Source: Micromonospora sp. LH3U1
Lineage (GTDB): Bacteria; Actinomycetota; Actinomycetes; Mycobacteriales; Micromonosporaceae
Direction of reading: 5' to 3'
Length of the DNA stretch: 64,000 bases
Assembly: GCF_028475105.1 (NCBI RefSeq)
Contig: NZ_CP116936.1
Coordinates: 4,339,501-4,403,500 of the forward strand
The notes under the pieces were generated by a model that was not told where the DNA came from, made no database searches, and saw only the letters and a list, made by a program, of their open reading frames with translations. The position numbers and the translations under genes were made by a program. Positions 58,234 to 64,000 of this stretch are shown here, in pieces. Numbering within the stretch: the first letter of the stretch is position 1; each line of letters begins with the position of its first letter.

Positions 58234-58830
58234 TCAGTGGACGGTCAGGGGCGGCTCGACCCGCTCACCCTCCTGCCGCAGAGCCGGCAGCGCCGGCGCG
58301 AGTGCGGCCAGCATGCACAGGCCGCCGATCGGGAGCAGGTCGAGGGTGACCACCGGCAGGACGATGCCGGCGAGCAGCAGCGGAACGCTCCACCACGGCA
58401 GCCGCCGCTTGGCGGCGAGCAGGCCCGCGAGAACGACCAGACCGAGGAAGAAGAACTGGGGTACGACGTCGTAGAAGGCCACCTCGACGCCGGGGATGTC
58501 CTTGAAGTCCGCGCTGAGCGCCGACATCTCCGCCCGGTCCGCGGCCAGAAGCCCTTCCACGATGTCGGCGACGAACTGCACCATCGTCGCGGCGAGCCCC
58601 ACCAACGTGAAGGCCACCACCCCGGTGCGCCAGCGGCTGCGTGGCAGCAGGCGGGACAGCGCGAGGACTCCCGGAACGAAGAACACCATGCCGGCGAGGG
58701 CAACCAGGTGCGCGGCCTGCCAGTCGAACCCCGGGCCGTAGACCCCGTCAGATCGTGCCCACAGACGGACGAGGCCGTAGGCCGCGATGCCGACCGGCCC
58801 GGCGATCACATAGAGCGCAGCGCGTTTCAT
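58234..58830 (-). CDS. Multi-span membrane protein of unknown function
   Basis: The 198-residue protein has about five or six membrane helices (LYVIAGPVGIAAYGLV, VALAGMVFFVPGVLALSRLL, VVAFTLVGLAATMVQFVADI, VVPQFFFLGLVVLAGLLA, VPLLLAGIVLPVVTLDLLPIGGL). No transporter or enzyme motif is visible. ATG 58830 starts MKRAALYV; ATG codons at 58839 and 58842 are alternatives, all without a clear ribosome site. It converges on the conservon-like operon and is divergent from YccF. Between its stop and the previous gene lies a 118-bp gap with a short open frame that may be gene debris. Confidence 0.75.
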   Translation of the reverse strand: MKRAALYVIAGPVGIAAYGLVRLWARSDGVYGPGFDWQAAHLVALAGMVFFVPGVLALSRLLPRSRWRTGVVAFTLVGLAATMVQFVADIVEGLLAADRAEMSALSADFKDIPGVEVAFYDVVPQFFFLGLVVLAGLLAAKRRLPWWSVPLLLAGIVLPVVTLDLLPIGGLCMLAALAPALPALRQEGERVEPPLTVH

Positions 58831-59038
58831 GCCAGCCATCATCTGGCCGCCGGCACCCGCCCGGCCTCCGGGAACTTCCCTCGCCTGGCCCTGGGTTCCG
58901 TCTCAGGTCTTCCACCGAGTAACCCGCAGTCCACAGCGCCAGGCCCGCGGGCAGGCGCCCCAGATTGGGTACGCGGCGGCTGGCGCTGTGCCTCGACGGA
59001 CGAACCGCCGGGTGGCGAGCATCGCTCATGCTGGAGTG

Positions 59039-59419
59039 GTGATTCGATTCGTACTGAATGTGCTGTGGCTCATCTTCGGCGGTGGCATCGTGCTGGCGGT
59101 CGGCTACGGCGTCGCCGCGCTGATCTGCTTCGCCCTGGTCGTCACGATCCCGTTCGGCGTCGCGTCGCTACGCCTCGCCGTCTATTCGCTGTGGCCCTTC
59201 GGCCGCACCCTGGTGCCGAAGCCCGGCGCGGGCGTCGCCTCCGGGTTCGCGAACATCCTCTGGGTCGTGCTGGCGGGCTGGTGGCTCGCGCTGTCCCACA
59301 TCGTCGCCGGCATCGCCCTCTGCGTAACGATCATCGGGATTCCGTTCGGCATCGCCAACTTCAAGCTCGTCCCGGCCGCGTTCTGGCCCCTCGGCCGCGA
59401 GGTCGTCGACGCGCCGTGA
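59039..59419 (+). CDS. YccF-domain membrane protein
   Basis: The 126-residue protein consists of two YccF repeats: RFVLNVLWLIFGGGIVLAVGYGVAALICFALVVTIPFGVASLRLAVYSLWPFGR and FANILWVVLAGWWLALSHIVAGIALCVTIIGIPFGIANFKLVPAAFWPLGR. The IPFG and WPLGR/WPFGR steps are family hallmarks. It is an inner-membrane protein with about four helices and no known function. The GTG at 59039 fits the usual family start; another GTG lies directly before it. It stands alone ahead of the HelR gene. Confidence 0.88.
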   Translation: MIRFVLNVLWLIFGGGIVLAVGYGVAALICFALVVTIPFGVASLRLAVYSLWPFGRTLVPKPGAGVASGFANILWVVLAGWWLALSHIVAGIALCVTIIGIPFGIANFKLVPAAFWPLGREVVDAP

Positions 59420-59507
59420 CCGGCGGGGTGAGCGCGGTGGGTGGTTTGGCGGCGGGAGCGGATCGGGAGCACGCGGTCCCTTGCTCTTCTAACGTATAGC
59501 GCACTGG

Positions 59508-59527
59508 GGGGCTTGCGGCAAGACCCC
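59508..59527 (+). promoter_or_regulatory. Rifamycin-associated element (RAE) upstream of helR
   Basis: GGGGCTTGCGGCAAGACCCC differs in one position from the known 20-bp inverted repeat GGGGCTTGCGGCAAGGCCCC found before rifamycin-response genes in actinomycetes. It lies 57 bp before the helR start. RAE mediates induction by rifamycins, so helR here should be rifamycin-inducible. Confidence 0.88.
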
Positions 59528-59584
59528 GGTCGTGCCGCAAAATCGTCGGCCGAGGCCTGAATCTGCCGAAATGGAAGTCATGAA

Positions 59585-61741
59585 TTGAATTCCTTGCCTA
59601 CCTCCGTGTTCGACCTTCCCGGTCACCTCTCCCCCAAGGCTGCCCCGGCGCTGATCAACGGCGACGAGCAGCATTTCGCGGCCATGGCGGAGAGCCTCGC
59701 GCAGTCGCACGCCGAACTGACCGAGCGGCTCGCCACCGAGCGCAGAGCACCCGGCGGCAAGGGCCGGCAGGCGGTGGACCGGGACGAGGAGGTCCGCCGG
59801 CTGACCACCCGGCTACGCGCACTGAGTCGCTACGGTCTGGACCTGTGCCTCGGCCATGTGGTCGGCGCGGACAACCCCGAGCCCGCGTACATCGGGAGAC
59901 GTGGCCTCACGGACAGCACGGGTCGACGGCTGCTGCTCGACTGGCGCTCCCCCGCGGCCGAGCCGTTCTTCGGTGCGACCCACGCCAACCCGATGGGGCT
60001 GGCAAGCCGCCGCCGGTATCGCTGGACCCGTGGCCGGATCACCGACTACTGGGACGAGGTGTTCACCCCCGACGGGTTCGTGGGGCACGCCGTCGCCCTC
60101 GACGACCAGTCCGCGTTCATCGCCAGCCTGGGCAGCGCCCGGTCGACCCGGATGCGAGACGTGCTCAGCACGATCCAGGCCGACCAGGACGCCATCATCC
60201 GCGCCGGATCGGCCGGCGCGCTCGTCGTCGACGGTGGTCCGGGCACGGGAAAGACCGTCGTCGCCCTGCACCGCACCGCCTATCTGCTCTACTCCGACCC
60301 TCGCCTCGGTCAGCGCCGCGGCGGCGTGCTCTTCGTCGGGCCGCACCAGCCCTACCTGGCCTACGTCGCCGATGTCCTCCCCAGCCTCGGTGAGGAGGAC
60401 GTGCAGACCTGCACCCTGCGGGACCTCGTCACAGAGGGCGCCGCGGCAACCGTCGACACCGACCCGGAGGTGGCCCGGCTGAAGTCCTCCGCGGACCTGG
60501 TCAAGGCGATCGACGCGGCGGTCAGGTTCTACGAGGACCCGCCGGTCACACCGATGACGATCACGACCGAAGAGGGCGACATCCGGCTGAGCGCCGACGA
60601 CTGGGCCGACGCGTTCCAGGCGCCGGGCCCCGGCACCCCGCACAACGAGGCGCGGGACGAAATCTGGGAGGAACTGCTCACGATCCTCGTCGACAAGCAC
60701 GACGGCGACGGGCCGGATGACCTGCTCCGCAGGTCGCTGCTGCGGAACAGGGAGTTGCACACGACCTTCAACCGCGCCTGGCCGGTGCTTGAGGCAGCCG
60801 ACATCGTGGGAGACCTGTGGTCGGTGCCCGCGTACCTGCGGAAGTGTGCGCCCTGGCTCAGCCCGGAGGAGGTTCGGACGCTTCAGCGTGGCGACGCCCG
60901 GGCCTGGACCGAGTCCGACCTACCCCTCCTGGACGCGGCGCGGCAGCGGCTCGGCGACCCGGAGAGATCACGGCGTGAGCGTCGGCGCGACCCCGCTGCC
61001 GCCGTGGAACGCGAGCACATGGCCAGGGTCGTCGACGAACTGATCGCGGCCAACGCCTATGACGACGGTGAAGGTCTGCTCACGATGCTGCGCCAACCAG
61101 ACCTACGCGACGTCCTGGTCGACGACTCCGCACTGCCAGTCGCCGACCTGGACCTGCTCGCCGGGCCTTTCGCGCACATCGTCGTGGACGAGGCTCAGGA
61201 ACTGACCGATGCCCAGTGGCAGATGCTGCTGGCACGCTGCCCGTCGCGCAGCTTCACCATCGTGGGAGACCGCGCCCAGGCCCGGCACGGGTTCACGGAG
61301 TCGTGGCAGGAACGCCTCAAGCGGATCGGACTCGACCGGATCACGCAGACCTCCCTGACCATCAACTACCGGACGCCGGAGGAGGTCATGGCGGAGGCCG
61401 AGCCGGTCATCCGGGCCGTGCTTCCGGACGCCAACGTGCCGACCTCCATCCGCAGCAACGGGCTCCCCGTCGTACACGGATCGGCTTCTGAGCTGGGCTC
61501 GATCCTCGACACCTGGCTCGCCGCGCACGCCGACGGGATCGCCTGCGTGATCGGCGACCCGACATTCCCGCCGACGTCCCGCGTCCGGTCGCTGAGCCCG
61601 GAGCAGGCCAAGGGGCTCGAGTTCGACCTGGTCGTCCTCATCGATCCGGACGCCTTCGGCACGGGCATCGAAGGGGCGGTCGACCGCTACGTCGCGATGA
61701 CCCGGGCAACCCAGCAACTCGTGATCCTGACGACTGTCTGA
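59585..61741 (+). CDS. helR: HelR, RNA polymerase recycling ATPase
   Basis: HelR is a HelD-family motor that binds stalled RNA polymerase, dislodges rifamycins and recycles the enzyme, giving rifamycin tolerance. The 718-residue protein starts MNSLPTSVFDLPGHLSPKA, a typical HelR opening, has an N-terminal coiled-coil arm (about 27-85), Walker A GGPGTGKT at 217-224, the Walker B HIVVDEAQELTD, NYRTPEEV and a C-terminal VAMTRATQQLVIL. The start is a TTG at 59585 with GGAAG upstream; no other start fits the family N-terminus. A near-perfect rifamycin-associated element lies upstream, as for other helR genes. Confidence 0.95.
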   Translation: MNSLPTSVFDLPGHLSPKAAPALINGDEQHFAAMAESLAQSHAELTERLATERRAPGGKGRQAVDRDEEVRRLTTRLRALSRYGLDLCLGHVVGADNPEPAYIGRRGLTDSTGRRLLLDWRSPAAEPFFGATHANPMGLASRRRYRWTRGRITDYWDEVFTPDGFVGHAVALDDQSAFIASLGSARSTRMRDVLSTIQADQDAIIRAGSAGALVVDGGPGTGKTVVALHRTAYLLYSDPRLGQRRGGVLFVGPHQPYLAYVADVLPSLGEEDVQTCTLRDLVTEGAAATVDTDPEVARLKSSADLVKAIDAAVRFYEDPPVTPMTITTEEGDIRLSADDWADAFQAPGPGTPHNEARDEIWEELLTILVDKHDGDGPDDLLRRSLLRNRELHTTFNRAWPVLEAADIVGDLWSVPAYLRKCAPWLSPEEVRTLQRGDARAWTESDLPLLDAARQRLGDPERSRRERRRDPAAAVEREHMARVVDELIAANAYDDGEGLLTMLRQPDLRDVLVDDSALPVADLDLLAGPFAHIVVDEAQELTDAQWQMLLARCPSRSFTIVGDRAQARHGFTESWQERLKRIGLDRITQTSLTINYRTPEEVMAEAEPVIRAVLPDANVPTSIRSNGLPVVHGSASELGSILDTWLAAHADGIACVIGDPTFPPTSRVRSLSPEQAKGLEFDLVVLIDPDAFGTGIEGAVDRYVAMTRATQQLVILTTV

Positions 61742-61815
61742 GGGCCCTTTTCCGAGTGCTGGACGGGCTTCGACGCCGCCGTCGAGAGCGGTCGATACCC
61801 GTTACGCTGCGCCCT

Positions 61816-64000
61816 GTGGAGTTCCAGGTGCTCGGGGATGTCGCGGCCAGCCACCGGGGCAGCCCGATTGAGCTGGGCCGACGACAGGAGCGCTGCCTGC
61901 TGGGGTTGCTGCTGCTGGAGCCCGGCCGGGTGATGCTGACCGAGCGCCTGATCGAACTGCTGTGGAATGACGTCGACGCGGCGGATCGGCGCGCGACCCT
62001 CCATACCTACGTGGCTCGACTGCGGCGGCGGCTCGCGCCGTACGGGGTGCGCATCGTCACGCGCAGCGCGGGTTACCTGATCGACGTGGACCCCGCGACG
62101 GTCGACCTGCACCGATTCACGGCGGAGGTGGACCGGACGCGCACGATCGCAGAGCCGGCAGCCCGTGCGCAGGCCCTGGCGACGGCCCTCGAGCTGTGGC
62201 GCGGTCCGCTGCTGGCCGGCGTCGGAGACGAGGACCTGCGTCGGCGGCTCGGGCGCGGTCTGGAGGAGCGGCGGCTCGCCGCATTCGAGCGGCGGGTGGA
62301 AGCCGAGCTGGCGGCTGGTGAGCATGTCCGCGTGGTGGGGCTGCTGGCCGATCTGGTGCGGGAGTTCCCGACCAGGGAGCACGGGATCGAGCTGTTCATG
62401 CTGGCGCTGAGTCGGGCGGGCAGGCGTACCGAAGCGTTGGAGGTCTACCGCAACGCGCGCCGAGCGCTGGTGGAGGAGTTCGGTGTCGAGCCCGGCCAGG
62501 ACCTCCAGCGCCTGCACCAGCGAATCCTCGCCGACGACCCGGATCTCGCGTTGCCCACACCCGCCGGCGCTGAGGCAGCCTCCGCCACGCCGAGGCACCT
62601 TCCGCGTGATGTCCCGGGCTTCGTGGGCCGCGGTGCGGATCTCGCGGCCCTGGACGACGTCGTCCGTGTCGACGGCGTGTCCTCGGGCGTCACCGCGGTC
62701 TGCACGATCGGCGGAATCGGCGGAATCGGCAAGACAGCGCTGGCGGTGCACTGGGCGCATCGTGTGGCCTCGCACTATCCGGACGGCCAGGTGTTCGTGA
62801 ATCTTCGCGGCCACGGGCCGGACTCGCCGACCCGTCCGATCGACGCGCTCGGCCAGCTGTTGAGAGCGCTGAGCGTGCCACCGGAGCGGATACCCCTCGA
62901 CGTCGACGAGGCATCGGCCCTGTACCGGTCGACGCTCGCGAACCGGAGGGTGTTGGTCCTGCTCGACAACGCTGTCTCCTCCGAGCAGGTGCGGCCACTA
63001 CTTCCGGCGTCGGCGCACTGCCTGACGGTCGTCACCAGCCGCAACCGCCTCGACGGGCTGGTGGCCCACGAGGGGGCGCAGAGCCTACGGTTGGGTCAAC
63101 TGTCGGACGACGAGGCGTACCACCTGGTCGCGACGATGATCGGCACGGATCGTGCGGCAACGGCGGGCCGGGACCAGATCTTCCGGCTGGCGACGCTCTG
63201 CGGAAACCTGCCACTGGCCCTGCGCGTCGCCGCCGCGCGGATCGTCGTGGACGACCGTCTGACCGTCCAGGATCTGCTGCGGGAACTGGCGAACGCCACA
63301 GAGCGGCTGTCCGGGCTCGCCGTCGAGGGCGACAGCGCGGTACGCGGTGTCTTCGCGGTGTCCTACCGCGCGCTGCCGGCCGCCTCGGCGCGCGTACTCC
63401 GGCTGTTGGGCCTCGTGCCGAACACGGCGCTGTCGGCTGCGGCGGTGGCGCTTCTCGCGGGCCGACCCGAGAGTCAGATCCAGGAATGCATCGAGGACCT
63501 GGTGGATCGGCACCTCCTCGACGACGACGGCACGGGCCGCTACCAGATGCACGATCTGCTGCGGCTGTACGGCAGGGAGCGGGCTGAGCTGGAGGACTCC
63601 GACGGCCACCTGGCGGTGGGACGCCTCGCCGACGCGTACGTCCAGCAGGGCGTGGCCGCCCAAGCCGTGTTCCACCGCCTCCGCGCATCGGTACCCATGC
63701 GCATCGCGCATCCCCTCGCGGAGGCACCAAGCTTCGACTCGCTGGACGCCGCCAGCGCGTGGTTCCAGGTGGAGGGCGGCAACCTGGTGGCGCTGGTCAG
63801 GATCTGCGATGGCCTCGGGCTGGCGCGAGAGACCTGGCAGCTGGCCGACTGCCAGTACAGCTTCCTCGTCCGAACCCATGCGCTGACGACGCTGCGTGAG
63901 ACTCACGAACTGGGGGTGGTCGCGGCTCGCCTCGACGGCCGGCCGGACGGGGAGCGGCTCATGGCGAACGGGCTCGGTGTCGCCTACGCGTTGGGGCGTG
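61816..64000 (+). CDS. AfsR/SARP-type regulator, 3' end beyond the window
   Basis: The frame from GTG 61816 is open to the window edge (728 codons seen). It encodes a winged-helix DNA-binding domain (about 1-92: VEFQVLGDVAASHRGSPIELGRRQERCLLGLLLLEPG, ATLHTYVARLRRRL), a bacterial transcriptional activation domain (about 98-243) and an NB-ARC ATPase with P-loop GGIGGIGKTALA at about 297-308 and LVLLDNA; a TPR region follows and continues outside. AfsR-type regulators control secondary metabolism and development. There is no ribosome site; TACGCT at 61803-61808 lies 7 bp before the GTG, so a leaderless message is likely. Confidence 0.92.
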   Translation, partial: MEFQVLGDVAASHRGSPIELGRRQERCLLGLLLLEPGRVMLTERLIELLWNDVDAADRRATLHTYVARLRRRLAPYGVRIVTRSAGYLIDVDPATVDLHRFTAEVDRTRTIAEPAARAQALATALELWRGPLLAGVGDEDLRRRLGRGLEERRLAAFERRVEAELAAGEHVRVVGLLADLVREFPTREHGIELFMLALSRAGRRTEALEVYRNARRALVEEFGVEPGQDLQRLHQRILADDPDLALPTPAGAEAASATPRHLPRDVPGFVGRGADLAALDDVVRVDGVSSGVTAVCTIGGIGGIGKTALAVHWAHRVASHYPDGQVFVNLRGHGPDSPTRPIDALGQLLRALSVPPERIPLDVDEASALYRSTLANRRVLVLLDNAVSSEQVRPLLPASAHCLTVVTSRNRLDGLVAHEGAQSLRLGQLSDDEAYHLVATMIGTDRAATAGRDQIFRLATLCGNLPLALRVAAARIVVDDRLTVQDLLRELANATERLSGLAVEGDSAVRGVFAVSYRALPAASARVLRLLGLVPNTALSAAAVALLAGRPESQIQECIEDLVDRHLLDDDGTGRYQMHDLLRLYGRERAELEDSDGHLAVGRLADAYVQQGVAAQAVFHRLRASVPMRIAHPLAEAPSFDSLDAASAWFQVEGGNLVALVRICDGLGLARETWQLADCQYSFLVRTHALTTLRETHELGVVAARLDGRPDGERLMANGLGVAYALGR

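Noticed and set aside
1..64000. tRNA, rRNA and replication-origin signals
   Set aside because: No cloverleaf-type sequence with TTC-loop, rRNA stretch or DnaA-box cluster was recognised by reading; a covariance search would be needed to exclude small RNAs.

Overview
The window is very GC-rich, densely coded DNA from a filamentous actinomycete. The gene set points to Micromonosporaceae and most likely Micromonospora: HelR with a rifamycin-associated element, an XRE/DUF5753 regulator with a DUF397 partner, a DUF574 methyltransferase, roadblock/DUF742 proteins, and many secreted polysaccharidases with CBM2 or ricin-type modules. The genus is inferred from gene content only. No rRNA, tRNA or CRISPR array was recognised.

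Left part (1-17.9 kb): a Fic protein cut by the window edge, a PPOX-type oxidoreductase, a BASS-family transporter, a GH18 chitinase, an EACC1-type small protein, a secreted M14 carboxypeptidase, an XRE/DUF397 pair, a DUF559 nuclease-like protein, a DUF574 methyltransferase, a lipoprotein coupled to a secreted HExxH/vWD protein, a GH-A glycosidase with Fn3 and CBM2, and a YdcF-like protein.

17.9-27.6 kb is a sugar-uptake and polysaccharide locus. A solute-binding protein, two permeases and a LacI regulator form one likely operon, divergent from a GH43 beta-xylosidase. An ECF sigma operon follows, whose second gene carries a frameshift, then a ricin-GH46 chitosanase. 27.7-41.4 kb is a mixed region: MerR-thioredoxin, remnants of a HAD gene and an IS5-type transposase, a 13E12-type HNH protein behind a DNA-damage promoter, an AKR/MFS operon, an ABC exporter behind a MerR-type promoter, a PepSY protein and a two-component system sharing a binding motif, and a PadR/membrane-protein operon with its operator. 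41.5-46 kb holds a giant secreted ThuA/sugar-dehydrogenase protein and a DUF1540 protein with an iron-box-like site.

46.1-58.1 kb is the most interesting block. An iniBAC-like operon (IniB-like protein plus two dynamin-like GTPases) is transcribed away from a tightly overlapping operon encoding an actin-fold Hsp70 without substrate domain, a large ATPase-LuxR regulator, a NIT-domain histidine-kinase-like protein, a roadblock protein, a DUF742 protein and a membrane-anchored CBM2-like protein. This looks like a conservon (CvnA-B-C) whose small GTPase is missing, placed opposite two large dynamin GTPases. The window ends with YccF, HelR behind a rifamycin-associated element, and a truncated AfsR/SARP regulator.

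Intergenic regions carry at least three kinds of long palindrome. One kind (core ATCTTGGACAGTTTCCGT) occurs twice in full and once as a half-copy.
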